From the NCBI RefSeq assembly GCF_009932335.1, contig NZ_BLJF01000001.1, forward strand, positions 3,722,501 through 3,786,500: a stretch of DNA of 64,000 bases. The letters are read 5' to 3'. How positions within the stretch are numbered: position 1 is the stretch's first letter; the number at the start of each line of letters is the position of its first letter. This document shows, in pieces, positions 44,585-55,084 of this stretch. The translations under genes were made by a program, and so were the position numbers. Source of the DNA: Pseudomonas asiatica (GTDB taxonomy: Bacteria > Pseudomonadota > Gammaproteobacteria > Pseudomonadales > Pseudomonadaceae). The notes under the pieces were generated by a model that saw only the letters and a list, made by a program, of their open reading frames with translations, was not told the origin of the DNA and did not search any database.

Positions 44585-47026
44585 ATGGCCGCCTCCGCCT
44601 TTCCTCCATTCCGCCCGCGGTTCGCAACCGCTGCCACGCTGCTCGGCATGCTCGGGCTGGCCGGCTGCCAGACGGGCGGCTACCAGGGCAGCGTGCCACC
44701 GACCAGCGGCGTGCAGCCGCTCAAGGGCCTGGCGCAGAACGTCTCGGTACGGCGCAACGCAATGGGCGCACCACTGATCGAAAGCAGCAGCTTCCATGAC
44801 GCCCTGTTCAGCCTGGGCTATGTGCATGCCGGCGACCGCATCGAGCAGATGGTCGCCATGCGCCTGCTGGCCCAGGGCCGCCTGGCAGAACTGGCCGGCA
44901 GCGACGCGCTGGACATCGACCGCCTGATGCGCGCGGCCAACCTCAAGCAAAGCGCCGCCCAGCAGTACGCCGACGCGTCGCCACGGCTCAAGCGCTTCTT
45001 CGAAGTGTATGCACGCGGGGTCAACGCCTACCTGTTCCGCTACCGCGACAAGCTGCCCGCCGGCCTGGCCAGCAGTGGATACCGCCCCGAATACTGGAAG
45101 CCCGAGGACTCGGCACTGATCTTCAGCCTGTATGCGTTCAGCCAGTCGGTGAACCTGCAGGAAGAACTGAGCGCCCTGACCCTGGCGCAAAAAGCCGGCA
45201 GCGACAAGCTGGCCTGGCTGCTACCCGGTGCCCCGGACGAGCCGTTGGCCGAAGCCGAAGTGGACAAGCTCAAGGGCCTGAACCTGGCCAGCCAGTTGCC
45301 GGGGCTGCCAGCCCTGGCAGCCGCCAGCCAGAAGCTGGCCGACCTCGACCTTCTGGGCAGCCCGGGCTCGGCCAACCTGGCCCTGGCGCCGCAGCGCAGC
45401 CGCAGCGGCAAAAGCTTGCTGGCCTGCGACAGCCGAGCCGCCTGGGCCCTGAGCCCGGTGCAGATCCACACCGGCAAGTACCAGGTCGCCGGCCTGTCGT
45501 TGCCTGGCCTGCCGATCGTGCTGGCCGGCTACAACGGCAAGCTGGCCTGGAGCAGCAGCGCGGTCATGGCCGACAACCAGGACTTGTATCTGGAGCAACT
45601 GCGCCACCAGGGCAGCCAACTGAGCTACCTCGCCGACGGCAAATGGCTGCCGGCCCGCGCCCGTAGCGAAACCTTCTTCGTCCGCGGCCAGCGCCCGCTG
45701 CGCGAGGTGATGTACGACACCCGCCACGGCACCCTGCTGGCCCAGCCAGGCAATGCCAGCCTGGGCCTGGCGCTGAACCTGCCACAGTTCAAGGGCGACC
45801 GCAGCCTGGATGCGCTGTTCGACCTGACCCGTGCCAAGAGCGTGGAGCGTGCCTTCGACAGTACCCGTGAAGTGACCGCCGCCGCCCTCAACTTCGTCTT
45901 CGCCGAACCCGAGCACATCGGCTGGCAAGTCAGTGGCCGCTACCCCAACCGCCGCGAAGGCCAGGGCCTGCTGCCGTCGCCTGGCTGGGACGGGCGCTAC
46001 GACTGGGACGGCTATGCCGACCCGATGCTGCACCCTTACGATCAGGACCCGCCCGCCGGCTGGATCGGCCACGCCAACCAGCGCAGCCTTCCGCGTGGCT
46101 ATGGCATGCAGCTGTCCAGCACCTGGTACTACCCAGAACGCGCCGAGCGCCTGGCCCAGTTGGCCGGCAATGGCCGCCACGACAGCCGCAGCCTGATGGC
46201 CCTGCAGAACGACCAGACCACCCTGCTGGCCGACAAGCTCAAGCAGATGTTCGACGCCCCGGGCATGGCCCAGCCGCTCAAGCAGGCGATCGACGCCCTG
46301 CCCGCCGCACAGCGCGACAAGGCCAGCGACGCGCTGGCCCGGCTCAAGGCCTTCGATGGCCGCCTGAGCCCGGTGTCGGCCGATGCCGCACTGTACGAAC
46401 TGTTCCTCCAGGAAGTCGCCCGGCAAACCTTCCTTGATGACCTGGGCCCGGAATCCGGCCCGGCCTGGCAGGCGTTCGTCAGCAATGCCCGCTTGTCGTT
46501 CTCGGCGCAGGCCGACCACCTGCTGGGCCGCGACGACAGCCCGCTCTGGGATGACCGCAATACCCCGCAGAAAGAAGACAAGCCGGCCATTCTCGCCCGC
46601 AGCCTGGCTGGTGCTGTGGATGCCGGCACCGCTCAACTGGGAGCCGACCGCCGCGCCTGGCAGTGGGGCAAGCTGCACCAGTACCGCTGGCCTGCACCGG
46701 CCTACCATGGCCTGGGCGATGCCCTCGGTCGCCCGCCGCTGGCTGCCGGTGGCGACTTTACCACCCTGGCCCTGACGCCATACGCTTGGGGCAGCGACTT
46801 CGACACCCGCCTGCCGGCCTCGGCACGGATGATCGTCGACTTCGGCCAGGCCGAGCCGTTGCAGGTGCTGACCAGCAGCGGGCAGTCCGGCAACCCGGCC
46901 AGCACGCATTACAGCGATGGGCTGGATGCCTGGTTCAAAGGGCGCTTCATGAGCCTGCCACTGCAGCAGCAGAACTTCGGGCGGGCGTATGGCAACCAGC
47001 GTTTGACGTTGGTGCCTGGGCGCTAG
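44585..47026 (+). CDS. Penicillin-acylase-family Ntn hydrolase (acyl-homoserine lactone acylase-like), lipoprotein
   Basis: 813 residues. A signal peptide ends at the lipobox LGLAGC, so the enzyme is probably lipid-anchored. The chain has the acylase plan: an alpha part, then the predicted self-cleavage point in [11 protein letters not shown] (nucleophile Ser262), with [12 protein letters not shown], then [39 protein letters not shown], typical of the beta chain. The usual GSNNW is changed to GSANL. Relatives such as QuiP and PvdQ cut acyl-homoserine lactones or pyoverdine precursors; the substrate here is not known. AGGAG precedes ATG 44585. Confidence 0.86.
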   Translation: MAASAFPPFRPRFATAATLLGMLGLAGCQTGGYQGSVPPTSGVQPLKGLAQNVSVRRNAMGAPLIESSSFHDALFSLGYVHAGDRIEQMVAMRLLAQGRLAELAGSDALDIDRLMRAANLKQSAAQQYADASPRLKRFFEVYARGVNAYLFRYRDKLPAGLASSGYRPEYWKPEDSALIFSLYAFSQSVNLQEELSALTLAQKAGSDKLAWLLPGAPDEPLAEAEVDKLKGLNLASQLPGLPALAAASQKLADLDLLGSPGSANLALAPQRSRSGKSLLACDSRAAWALSPVQIHTGKYQVAGLSLPGLPIVLAGYNGKLAWSSSAVMADNQDLYLEQLRHQGSQLSYLADGKWLPARARSETFFVRGQRPLREVMYDTRHGTLLAQPGNASLGLALNLPQFKGDRSLDALFDLTRAKSVERAFDSTREVTAAALNFVFAEPEHIGWQVSGRYPNRREGQGLLPSPGWDGRYDWDGYADPMLHPYDQDPPAGWIGHANQRSLPRGYGMQLSSTWYYPERAERLAQLAGNGRHDSRSLMALQNDQTTLLADKLKQMFDAPGMAQPLKQAIDALPAAQRDKASDALARLKAFDGRLSPVSADAALYELFLQEVARQTFLDDLGPESGPAWQAFVSNARLSFSAQADHLLGRDDSPLWDDRNTPQKEDKPAILARSLAGAVDAGTAQLGADRRAWQWGKLHQYRWPAPAYHGLGDALGRPPLAAGGDFTTLALTPYAWGSDFDTRLPASARMIVDFGQAEPLQVLTSSGQSGNPASTHYSDGLDAWFKGRFMSLPLQQQNFGRAYGNQRLTLVPGR

Positions 47027-47075
47027 TGGAGCCTTTCCTCCTTACCGGCAGCCACCCAGCTACCTAGCATCCTCG

Positions 47076-47106
47076 GTGCCGCACTGTTCCCGGACAGGTG
47101 CGGCAC
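47076..47106 (+). terminator. Hairpin after the acylase gene
   Basis: GTGCCGCACTGT and ACAGGTGCGGCAC pair with one bulged G around TCCCGG, followed by ACTTTCC. It lies between the acylase and the small YscW-like gene. Confidence 0.5.
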
Positions 47107-47131
47107 ACTTTCCATCAAGAGGATGATGAAC

Positions 47132-47473
47132 ATGGCTACAGAAACCCTGAAAATTGAAATTTCCTGGCCTGATACGCTCAAAGTTCCAGCTGGCGCTACC
47201 GTCAATGCACAACTTTGGCTGGGAACCGCAATCGCCGACTACCGCATGATCAGCGACGGAGATGCCAGCGCCCCTGCGGTTTCTTCACCCGTCACCCTGG
47301 AAATCACTTATGACTCCGAGGACCTACTGCCCGACAGCGTCGATACCACTTGGGATCACTTCCGCGCTTCGCCATATCTGATGCATGACGGCAAACGCCT
47401 GAACATCGCCCGCGTCGCCAAGATCAGCATCGAAGAAGCCCGAAAATCGGGCTGGAAGGTCGCTATTTCCTGA
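47132..47473 (+). CDS. Small YbaY/YscW-fold-like protein
   Basis: 113 residues, no signal peptide: MATETLKIEISWPDTLKVPA, then a beta-rich part with GATVNAQLWLGTAIADYRMI and VTLEITYDSEDLLPD. The pattern (LPAGA-like followed by V-x-V-x-L and a later PV-F-L-x-Y) resembles the YbaY/YscW lipoprotein fold, but without a lipobox here. Start ATG 47132 is favoured because AAGAGG is nine bases upstream; ATGs at 47123 and 47126 are too close to it. Followed by a clear hairpin at 47483. Confidence 0.65.
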   Translation: MATETLKIEISWPDTLKVPAGATVNAQLWLGTAIADYRMISDGDASAPAVSSPVTLEITYDSEDLLPDSVDTTWDHFRASPYLMHDGKRLNIARVAKISIEEARKSGWKVAIS

Positions 47474-47482
47474 CGCGGGTCT

Positions 47483-47504
47483 GGCAGCCCTCAAGAGGGC
47501 TGCC
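47483..47504 (+). terminator. Hairpin after the small YscW-like gene
   Basis: GGCAGCCC and GGGCTGCC pair around TCAAGA just after the stop at 47473. The T run is short (TCACAC), so this is a moderate terminator. Confidence 0.5.
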
Positions 47505-47571
47505 TCACACATAGAACTTGTCGCAGGCCTCGCCACTCTGACCTAGCAAGCCCTACTCCAGACGTTGAGCC

Positions 47572-48588
47572 ATGGACCTCGTCATCGCCCGCCCCGAAGG
47601 CCTGTACTGCCCGCCCGGTGATTTCTACATCGACCCGTGGCGCCCCGTAGACCGCGCTGTTATTACCCATGGTCACGGCGACCATGCCCGCGTCGGCAAC
47701 CGCCATTACCTCACCGCCGCCTCAGGCGCCGGCATCCTGCGCAGCCGCCTGGGCCAGGACATCCACCTGCAAACCCTGCCGTACGGCGAACGCCTGCTGC
47801 ACCATGGCGTAACCCTGAGCCTGCACCCGGCCGGGCATGTACTGGGCTCGGCGCAAGTGCGCCTGGAGTACCAGGGCGAGGTCTGGGTCGCCTCCGGCGA
47901 CTACAAAGTGGAACCCGACGGCACCTGCACGCCGTTCGAACCGGTGCGCTGCCACACGTTCATCAGCGAATCGACCTTCGGCCTGCCCATCTACCGTTGG
48001 CCCAGCCAGGGCGAGATTTTCACCGGCATTAATAACTGGTGGCGCGCCAATAGCGAACAGGGCAAAGCCAGCGTGCTGTTCTGCTATGCCTTCGGCAAGG
48101 CCCAGCGAATCCTCCACGGGCTGGACGCCAACATTGGCCCTGTCCTCGTGCATGGTGCTGTCGAACCACTCAACCGGGTTTACCGGGACGCTGGCGTCTA
48201 CCTTCCGCAAACCCGCTATGTCGGCGATATCCCTCGCAACGACCCGCTGCTGCGCCAGGCACTGGTCCTGGCACCGCCTTCGGCGGGTGGCAGCAGTTGG
48301 ATGCGCCGTTTCGGCGACTACAGCGATGCCTTTGCCAGTGGCTGGATGCTGTTGCGCGGCACCCGACGCCGGCGTGGGGTAGACCGAGGTTTCGTGCTCT
48401 CGGACCATGCCGATTGGCCGGGATTGCTCTGGGCCATCGGCCAGACCGGCGCAGAACGCGTGATGGTCACCCATGGTTCGGTCAATGTGCTGGTGCGCTA
48501 CCTCATCGAACAAGGCCTCGATGCCCGCGCCTTCGTGACCGAGTACGGTGAGGAAGATGACATTGTGACCACGGAGCCAGGCGCATGA
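47572..48588 (+). CDS. Ligase-associated DNA exonuclease (MBL fold)
   Basis: 338 residues. The metallo-beta-lactamase motif is ITHGHGDHARVG, followed by LHPAGHVLGSAQVRLEY and VLSDHADWPGLL, matching the beta-CASP-like RNA/DNA exonuclease family found beside ATP-dependent ligases. It should remove nucleotides from DNA ends for repair. It overlaps the ligase gene by four bases (ATGA). Together with ligase, helicase and PdeM it makes up the Hel/Lig/Exo/MPE repair cluster known from P. putida. Confidence 0.92.
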   Translation: MDLVIARPEGLYCPPGDFYIDPWRPVDRAVITHGHGDHARVGNRHYLTAASGAGILRSRLGQDIHLQTLPYGERLLHHGVTLSLHPAGHVLGSAQVRLEYQGEVWVASGDYKVEPDGTCTPFEPVRCHTFISESTFGLPIYRWPSQGEIFTGINNWWRANSEQGKASVLFCYAFGKAQRILHGLDANIGPVLVHGAVEPLNRVYRDAGVYLPQTRYVGDIPRNDPLLRQALVLAPPSAGGSSWMRRFGDYSDAFASGWMLLRGTRRRRGVDRGFVLSDHADWPGLLWAIGQTGAERVMVTHGSVNVLVRYLIEQGLDARAFVTEYGEEDDIVTTEPGA

Positions 48589-50243
48589 AAGCATTCGCCG
48601 AGCTGTACATGAGGCTGGATGCGACCACCTCCAGCACTGCAAAGCTCAAGGCGCTACGCGACTACTTCAACACCGCCCCGCCTGTGGATGCCGCCTGGGC
48701 GGTGTACTTCCTGGCAGGTGGCCGCCCCCGCCAGCTGGTGCCTACACGCGTGCTGCGGGAGCTGGCCGGCAGGTTGGCGGGGCTGCCTGACTGGCTTTTC
48801 GAGGAGTGCTACCAGGCCGTTGGCGACCTGGCCGAAACCATTTCCCTGCTGGTTCCGGAAAGCCGCCACCCTGGCGACGACGGCCTCGCCCGCTGGGTCG
48901 AAGCCCATCTGCTGCCATTGCGGAACCTGCCGGTCGAGGAGATCCAGCAACGCCTGCCGCCTCTTTGGGCCCAGCTGGACCGCCCCAGCCTGATGCTCTG
49001 CCTGAAACTCATCACTGGCAGCTTTCGCGTGGGCGTATCGAAGCTGTTGGTCACTCGCGCCCTCGCGCAACTGGCCGGGCTGGATGCCAAACGCGTGGCC
49101 CAGCGCCTGGTTGGCTACACCGACATCAGCCACCGCCCGACGGCAGCCAGCTATCAACGGCTGATAGCCCCGGAATCAGACGATGAACATAGCTTGCGTG
49201 GCGGCCAGCCCTACCCGTTTCTCCTGGCCCACCCCCTGCAGGTATCAACCGAACAGCTCGATACACTGCTCGGGCCGCCGAGCGAATGGCAAATCGAGTG
49301 GAAATGGGACGGCATTCGCGCCCAGGTGGTCAAGCGCGAAGGCCAGCTGTGGGTCTGGTCGCGCGGTGAGGAACTGGTCACCGAACGCTTCCCCGAATTG
49401 CACAGCCTGGCGCAGACGTTACCCGACGGTGTCGTGCTCGATGGCGAGATCCTGGTTTGGAAACCTGGTGGCTCAGCGGCTGAGCTGGCTGTGCAGCCAT
49501 TTGCCCTGTTGCAGCAGCGCCTGGGACGCAAGACCTTGGGCAAGAAGCTGCTGAGCGACGCCCCGGTCGTGCTGCAGGCCTACGACCTGCTGGAATGGCA
49601 AGGCGAGGACTGGCGCAGCCGCCCGCAGCATGTACGCCGCCAGCAGTTGGAGCAGGTACTTGAGCAGCACCCATTGGCCCCGGTATTGCTCTCGCCTCTG
49701 CTCGAAGGCCAGGACTGGGCCGACCTTGCCCGCCAGCGCGAACAGTCCCGCAGCCTGGGGGTGGAAGGGCTGATGCTGAAACAGCGAGAGGCGTTGTATG
49801 GCGTGGGGCGCACCAAGGACATGGGCACCTGGTGGAAGTGGAAGATCGACCCGTTCAGCGTCGATGCCGTGCTGATCTATGCTCAGCGCGGCCACGGCCG
49901 GCGGGCCAGCTTGTACAGCGACTACACCTTCGCCGTGTGGGACGCGCCAGCCGGTACGCCGGGTCGGGCACTGGTCCCCTTTGCCAAGGCCTATTCAGGG
50001 CTCAGTGACGAAGAAATGCGCAAGGTCGACGCCATCATTCGCAAGACCACGGTTGAAACCTTCGGGCCGGTGCGCAGCGTGACGCCGACGCTGGTGTTCG
50101 AGTTGGGCTTCGAGGGCATCGCCCTGTCCAGGAGGCACAAGAGCGGCATCGCCGTGCGCTTTCCGCGGATGCTGCGCTGGCGGCTGGACAAGCCAGTGGA
50201 AGAAGCGGATGACCTGGCTACATTGCAGGCGCTGCTGGCCTGA
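48585..50243 (+). CDS. ATP-dependent DNA ligase of the repair cluster
   Basis: 552 residues. An N-terminal DNA-binding domain (about 1-220) precedes the nucleotidyltransferase core with the adenylated lysine in EWKWDGIRAQ (K240), VLDGEIL, the motif V region EGLMLKQREALYGVGRTKDMGTWWKWK and an OB-fold end. It seals nicks using ATP, in addition to the housekeeping NAD-dependent LigA. It overlaps the exonuclease gene at its start. The deacylase gene lies 223 bases downstream, across a REP-like palindrome. Confidence 0.94.
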   Translation: MKAFAELYMRLDATTSSTAKLKALRDYFNTAPPVDAAWAVYFLAGGRPRQLVPTRVLRELAGRLAGLPDWLFEECYQAVGDLAETISLLVPESRHPGDDGLARWVEAHLLPLRNLPVEEIQQRLPPLWAQLDRPSLMLCLKLITGSFRVGVSKLLVTRALAQLAGLDAKRVAQRLVGYTDISHRPTAASYQRLIAPESDDEHSLRGGQPYPFLLAHPLQVSTEQLDTLLGPPSEWQIEWKWDGIRAQVVKREGQLWVWSRGEELVTERFPELHSLAQTLPDGVVLDGEILVWKPGGSAAELAVQPFALLQQRLGRKTLGKKLLSDAPVVLQAYDLLEWQGEDWRSRPQHVRRQQLEQVLEQHPLAPVLLSPLLEGQDWADLARQREQSRSLGVEGLMLKQREALYGVGRTKDMGTWWKWKIDPFSVDAVLIYAQRGHGRRASLYSDYTFAVWDAPAGTPGRALVPFAKAYSGLSDEEMRKVDAIIRKTTVETFGPVRSVTPTLVFELGFEGIALSRRHKSGIAVRFPRMLRWRLDKPVEEADDLATLQALLA

Positions 50244-50260
50244 AACCATTTCGATACGGC

Positions 50261-50361
50261 GTTGGCTTTTTCGCGGGCACGCCCGCTCCCGCAGGTTCAT
50301 CACAGGCCGGGAGGATTGTGAGGTTCCTTGTGGGAGCAGGCACGCCCGCGAAGAAGCCGAC
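50261..50361. repeat. REP-like inverted repeat inside the repair cluster
   Basis: GTTGGCTTTTTCGCGGGCAC and GTGCCTGCTCCCAC-type sequences are mirrored by GGGAGCAGGCACGCCCGCGA and GAAGCCGAC, with small mismatches, around a 41-base centre. It separates the ligase and deacylase genes. Confidence 0.75.
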
Positions 50362-50466
50362 GGGGTAATCGGGGCGCAATCGAAGGAGGCGCAAGCCCGA
50401 AAACTGTGCTTCCATCTTTGTGCCGACTGTGTCGCAGACCGTTTTCGCCACGCACCCAGGACCACC

Positions 50467-51582
50467 ATGCACCACTCAACTCACGACCTGCTCTCGCCCG
50501 TTCCGGGCATCACCCGCCAGTTGCACAGCTTCCACTTCGGACCTCGCGGTGGCGGCAAAGTCTATATCCAGGCCTCGCTGCATGCCGACGAGCTGCCCGG
50601 CATGCTGGTGGCCTGGCACCTCAAAAGCCGCCTGGGTGAACTGGAACAGCAAGGCCGCCTGCAGCGCGAGATCATCCTGGTGCCGGTGGCCAACCCGGTC
50701 GGCCTGGAACAAGTGCTGCTGGACGCGCCGCTGGGACGATTCGAACTGCAAAGCGGCGAGAACTTCAACCGTAACTTCGTCGATCTTTCCGACAGCATCG
50801 GCGACCAGATCGAAGAACACCTGACCGAAGACCCGGCACACAACCTCGCGCTGATCCGCGAATACCTGCGGCGGGGGCTGGACGCACACCCGGCGCGCAC
50901 ACCGCTGCAGGCCCAACGCCTGATATTGCAGCGCCTTGCCTGCGATGCCGACATGGTGCTGGACCTGCACTGCGACTTCGAGGCGGTCGAGCACCTGTAC
51001 ACCACGCCAGACGCCTGGCCGCAGATCGAACCTCTGGCCCGCTACCTGGGTGCCCAAGCCAGCCTGCTTGCCACCGACTCTGGCGGGCAGTCGTTCGATG
51101 AATGCTTCAGCCTGGTCTGGTGGCAGCTGCAACAACGCTTCGGCAAACGTTTCCCGATTCCGCTGGGCTGCTGCTCGGTCACCGTCGAGTTGCGCGGCCA
51201 GGCCGATGTCAGCCACGACCTGGCCAGCAAGGACTGCCAGGCGATCCTCGACTTCCTTACCCATGCGGGGGTCATCGAAGGCGCAAGCCCGGCCCTGCCC
51301 GCCTTGCGCTGCCCGGCCACACCACTGGCCGCAGTAGAACCGGTGATAACGCCACTGGGCGGGTTGCTGGTGTACCACGCCCGGCCAGGCCAGCACCTGG
51401 AGGCGGGCCAGTTGATCGCTGAAGTCATCGACCCGCTCAGCGACCGGGTGACGGCCATCCGCAACAGCCAGCCCGGCCTGCTGTATGCACGTAACGTACG
51501 GCGCATGGCTACCGCAGGCATGGTCATCGCCCACGTCGCAGGCGAGCAGGTGTGCCGCAGCGGCTATCTGCTGGCAAACTGA
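50467..51582 (+). CDS. M14-like zinc deacylase (succinylglutamate desuccinylase/aspartoacylase family)
   Basis: 371 residues. Zinc ligands are in SLHADELPG (HxxE) and DLHCD, with the FNRNF motif typical of carboxypeptidase-fold deacylases. The C-terminal part (GGLLVYHARPGQHLEAGQLIAEVIDPL) is the extra beta domain of the AstE/AspA group. It probably removes an acyl group from an amino acid or peptide. It lies between the DNA ligase and the helicase of a repair cluster, with its own leader, so its link to repair is unclear. ATG 50467 follows GGACCACC. Confidence 0.85.
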   Translation: MHHSTHDLLSPVPGITRQLHSFHFGPRGGGKVYIQASLHADELPGMLVAWHLKSRLGELEQQGRLQREIILVPVANPVGLEQVLLDAPLGRFELQSGENFNRNFVDLSDSIGDQIEEHLTEDPAHNLALIREYLRRGLDAHPARTPLQAQRLILQRLACDADMVLDLHCDFEAVEHLYTTPDAWPQIEPLARYLGAQASLLATDSGGQSFDECFSLVWWQLQQRFGKRFPIPLGCCSVTVELRGQADVSHDLASKDCQAILDFLTHAGVIEGASPALPALRCPATPLAAVEPVITPLGGLLVYHARPGQHLEAGQLIAEVIDPLSDRVTAIRNSQPGLLYARNVRRMATAGMVIAHVAGEQVCRSGYLLAN

Positions 51583-51649
51583 TCCGGTAAAACCATTGCG
51601 CCTGGCTGGTTGTCTGTAGAAACACAGCCACCGAAGGACCCTATGCCCC

Positions 51650-54103
51650 ATGCCCGCCGCCACCGACCTCGCCAAGGCCTGGTTCGCCAAGCGTGGCTGG
51701 AAGCCTTTCGCTTTCCAGCGCCGCGTCTGGGCCGCCGTGGAACGGGGCGAATCCGGCTTGCTGCATGCCAGTACCGGTGCCGGCAAGACCTACGCGGTAT
51801 GGCTCGCCGCACTGAGGGCCTTCAAGGCCGAAGCCCAAGGACGTCATGCTGCACCCTTGCAGGTGGTGTGGGTTACCCCCATGCGAGCCTTGGCCGCCGA
51901 CACCGCCCGCGCACTGCAGATGCCGCTGGACGACCTGGGCCTGCCCTGGAGCGTGGGCATTCGCAGCGGCGACACCGGCAGTGCCGAACGTGCCCGGCAA
52001 GCACGGCGCCTGCCCAGCGTACTGGTCACTACCCCTGAAAGCCTTACGCTGCTGTTGACCCGGGCACAAGCTCGCGAAGACTTCGCCACACTGCGCCTGG
52101 TAGTGGTGGACGAATGGCACGAACTACTGGGCAACAAGCGTGGAGTACAACTGCAACTGGCTTTGGCCCGCCTGCGCCACTGGCACCCGAGCCTGCCGAC
52201 CTGGGGCCTGTCCGCGACCCTCGGCAATCTCCAACATGCGCTGGACGTATTGCTGCCACAAGGCGGCCTGCTGGTACAAGGCCGACAGGACAAGCAGTTG
52301 CAGGTCGATACCCTGCTGCCAACGGCCATCGAGCGCTTCCCCTGGGCCGGGCACATGGGTTTGAAGATGCTCGATCAGGTCAGCCGGGAGATCGATGCCA
52401 GCACTAGTTGCCTTGTCTTCACCAACACTCGGGCGCAGGCCGAACTCTGGTACCAGGCCCTGCTCGAGGTACGCCCCGAGTGGGCCGGGCTGATTGCCTT
52501 GCACCATGCCTCACTGGCCCGCGATACCCGTGACTGGGTCGAGCGCAGCCTCAAGCAAGGCAACCTGAAGGCAGTGATCTGCACCTCCAGCCTGGACCTG
52601 GGGGTGGACTTCCTGCCCGTGGAGCGAGTACTGCAGATCGGTTCCGCCAAGGGCATTGCCCGCCTCGTGCAACGGGCCGGGCGCTCCGGCCATGCGCCGG
52701 GGCGGCGCTCCCGGGTGACTCTGGTGCCCACCCACAGCCTGGAACTGGTGGAAGCAGCCGCCGCCAGGCACGCCCTGGCAGCCGGGCACATCGAAGCCCG
52801 GCATTCGCCGCGCTTGTGCATGGACGTGCTGGTGCAACACTTGGTAAGCATGGCTTTGGGCAGCGGCTTTCACCCGCAGCAGTTGCTGGCCGAAGTGCGC
52901 AGTACCTGGGCCTTCAGCGAATTGCGTGACAGCCAGTGGCAATGGGCGCTGGACTTCGTCTGCCATGGCGGCAGCTCACTCAGCGCCTACCCAGACTACC
53001 AGCGCGTCGAGCGCCAGCCCGACGGCACTTACAAGGTTGCCAGCGAACGTTTGGCACGTCGCCACCGCATGAGTATCGGTACCATCGTCAGCGACGCCAG
53101 CCTGCAGCTCAAGTACTGGAGCAAGGGTGGTGGGGGCAAGGCGCTGGGCAGCGTCGAAGAGGCGTTCATTGCCCGTTTGCGCCCTGGCGACACCTTGGTG
53201 TTCGCCGGGCGAGTGCTGGAACTGGTGCGCGTGGAAAACATGACGGCCTACGTACGCCGCAGTACCGCGCGCAAGGCAGCGGTTGCACGCTGGAATGGTG
53301 GCCGCATGCCGCTCTCCAGCGAACTGGCCGACGCACTGGTCGAGCAGCTCGGCGCAGCATCCCAAGGGCGCTTTCAAAGCCCGGAGATGCGTGCAGTACG
53401 CCCCCTGCTGGCCTTGCAGGCGCAATGGTCGGCGCTGCCCACCCCCGAAACGCTGCTGGCAGAAACCTTCAAGTCGCGCCAGGGTTGGCACCTGTTCCTG
53501 TATCCGTTCGCCGGGCGCATGGCCAACCTTGGACTGGCCAACCTGATCGCCTGGCGGGTGAGCCGCGTGCAGCCGCTTTCGGTTTCGATTGCGGTCAATG
53601 ACTACGGTTTCGAACTGCTCAGTCCAGGCAAGGTGGACTGGACGACGCACCTGCCGCAGGCACTTGGTACCGAACACCTGCTGGATGATGTGCTGGCCAG
53701 CCTCAACGCAGGAGAAATGGCGTTGCGTCGTTTTCGCGAGATCGCACAGATTGCCGGGTTGGTGTTTGGCGGGTATCCGGCGGCGCAGAAAAGCCTCAGG
53801 CAGATCCAGGCCTCCAGCGGCTTGTTCTATGAGGTATTTCGCAAGCATGACACCGGCAACCTGCTGCTGGCCCAGGCACGGGACGAGGTGCTGAATGAGG
53901 AACTGGAGATCGAGCGGTTGCACCGGCAATTGCTGAAGATGGGCCAGTTACAGCTGGAACTGCGACCACTCAAACGGCCCGGACCGTTGGCATTTGCCTT
54001 GCTGGTGGAAGGCATGCGCGAAACGTTGAGCACCGAGAGACTGGCGGACCGGATTGCGAGGATGGTCGCGGAGCTGAACAGTGCGGCGGACGCTACGGAA
54101 TGA
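51650..54103 (+). CDS. Ligase-associated DEXH-box helicase (Lhr-type core)
   Basis: 817 residues. Walker A is [12 protein letters not shown], the DEXH box [11 protein letters not shown], motif [12 protein letters not shown] and motif [19 protein letters not shown] winged-helix and Lhr-like beta-barrel domain follow (about 430-800). P. putida Lhr-core-type enzymes of this cluster are 3'-5' ssDNA translocases that unwind RNA:DNA hybrids. The stop overlaps the PdeM start (ATGA), so the two are coupled. GAAGGA lies about 12 bases upstream of ATG 51650. Confidence 0.93.
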   Translation: MPAATDLAKAWFAKRGWKPFAFQRRVWAAVERGESGLLHASTGAGKTYAVWLAALRAFKAEAQGRHAAPLQVVWVTPMRALAADTARALQMPLDDLGLPWSVGIRSGDTGSAERARQARRLPSVLVTTPESLTLLLTRAQAREDFATLRLVVVDEWHELLGNKRGVQLQLALARLRHWHPSLPTWGLSATLGNLQHALDVLLPQGGLLVQGRQDKQLQVDTLLPTAIERFPWAGHMGLKMLDQVSREIDASTSCLVFTNTRAQAELWYQALLEVRPEWAGLIALHHASLARDTRDWVERSLKQGNLKAVICTSSLDLGVDFLPVERVLQIGSAKGIARLVQRAGRSGHAPGRRSRVTLVPTHSLELVEAAAARHALAAGHIEARHSPRLCMDVLVQHLVSMALGSGFHPQQLLAEVRSTWAFSELRDSQWQWALDFVCHGGSSLSAYPDYQRVERQPDGTYKVASERLARRHRMSIGTIVSDASLQLKYWSKGGGGKALGSVEEAFIARLRPGDTLVFAGRVLELVRVENMTAYVRRSTARKAAVARWNGGRMPLSSELADALVEQLGAASQGRFQSPEMRAVRPLLALQAQWSALPTPETLLAETFKSRQGWHLFLYPFAGRMANLGLANLIAWRVSRVQPLSVSIAVNDYGFELLSPGKVDWTTHLPQALGTEHLLDDVLASLNAGEMALRRFREIAQIAGLVFGGYPAAQKSLRQIQASSGLFYEVFRKHDTGNLLLAQARDEVLNEELEIERLHRQLLKMGQLQLELRPLKRPGPLAFALLVEGMRETLSTERLADRIARMVAELNSAADATE

Positions 54104-54753
54104 CCAACCTTCTACCCATCGAACACCATGGCCAAGTGCTCTGGCTGCTTTCGGACAAGGCCATCTACTGGCCAGCCCGTCATGCTCTGCTGGTGGCCGA
54201 CGTGCACATCGGCAAGGCAGCAAGCTATCGCGCCTTGCACCAACCGGTACCGCGCGGCACCACCGAGGCGACACTCTCCCGCCTGGATGCATTGCTGGCA
54301 AGGCATGATTGCGAGCAACTGATCATTCTTGGCGATTTTCTGCATGCGCGCGCAGCGCAGGCGCCGGCAACTTTGGCAACGCTGCAGGCCTGGCGAGAGC
54401 GCCACAGAACCCTGAAAATCGTGCTGATCCGCGGCAATCACGATCGAAACGCCGGTGACCCGCCCGCGTCACTTGGTATCGAAGTCGTGAGCGAACCTTG
54501 GCTGTTGGAACCCTTTGCGCTACAGCACGAACCCCGCCCCCACCCGACCCAACCGGTGTTGGCAGGGCACGTACACCCGGTATTCGTCCTGCGCGGCAAG
54601 GCTCGGCAACGCCTGCGATTGCCCTGCTTCCTGATCGATGGACAGGTCAGCCTGCTGCCGGCGTTCGGTGAGTTTACCGGGGGTTGGGAAATCGCCCCCA
54701 CGGGCGCCAGCCGGGTGTTCCTGACCGGTGCAGACCGCGTCTGGCCGCTCTAG
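54100..54753 (+). CDS. pdeM: Ligase-associated metallophosphoesterase endonuclease PdeM (MPE)
   Basis: 217 residues. The binuclear metal site is spelled out: [13 protein letters not shown] (D-x-H), ILGDFLHAR (GD), RGNHDRN (GNHD), and the late GHVHPVF. In P. putida the corresponding MPE is a Mn-dependent DNA endonuclease of the Hel/Lig/Exo/MPE cluster. It overlaps the helicase gene by four bases and closes the cluster. Confidence 0.93.
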   Translation: MTNLLPIEHHGQVLWLLSDKAIYWPARHALLVADVHIGKAASYRALHQPVPRGTTEATLSRLDALLARHDCEQLIILGDFLHARAAQAPATLATLQAWRERHRTLKIVLIRGNHDRNAGDPPASLGIEVVSEPWLLEPFALQHEPRPHPTQPVLAGHVHPVFVLRGKARQRLRLPCFLIDGQVSLLPAFGEFTGGWEIAPTGASRVFLTGADRVWPL

Positions 54754-54763
54754 CCCGGATCAC

Positions 54764-54991
54764 TCAGGCTACAGGTGCCGGTGGAGGCTCGTCCGGCAGG
54801 GTCGGCTCGCCCGGCTCCATGGGTGGTGTATCACCGGGCTCCGGCGGTTGCGGGGTATCCGGGTCAGGCTGGTGGGGCACGCCCCCCGCCTGCATCGGCA
54901 GCGGGTGTGCCAGCAGTGACCATGGTAGCAACCCGACGTGGTTGGGCTGCAGGCCTGCCAGCTTGGCACTGATTGCGGGGTGGAGTTTCAT
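54764..54991 (-). CDS. Small Pro-rich protein of unknown function
   Basis: 75 residues: MKLHPAISAKLAGLQPNHVG, a short hydrophobic stretch, and a C-terminal half made mostly of P, E, D and G (PDPDTPQPPEPGDTPPMEPG). AGGAG precedes ATG 54991. The disordered tail suggests a linker or docking role; I do not know the family. It lies tail to tail with pdeM and 93 bases from the end of dcd. Confidence 0.68.
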   Translation of the reverse strand: MKLHPAISAKLAGLQPNHVGLLPWSLLAHPLPMQAGGVPHQPDPDTPQPPEPGDTPPMEPGEPTLPDEPPPAPVA

Positions 54992-55084
54992 TGGCTGCTC
55001 CTGGCAAGGCCGCTACGCGTCATGCGTACCGGCGTTATCCAGTTGGAGTACCAAAGGCGCGGGGAATTCCCCGCGCTTGTCGGC

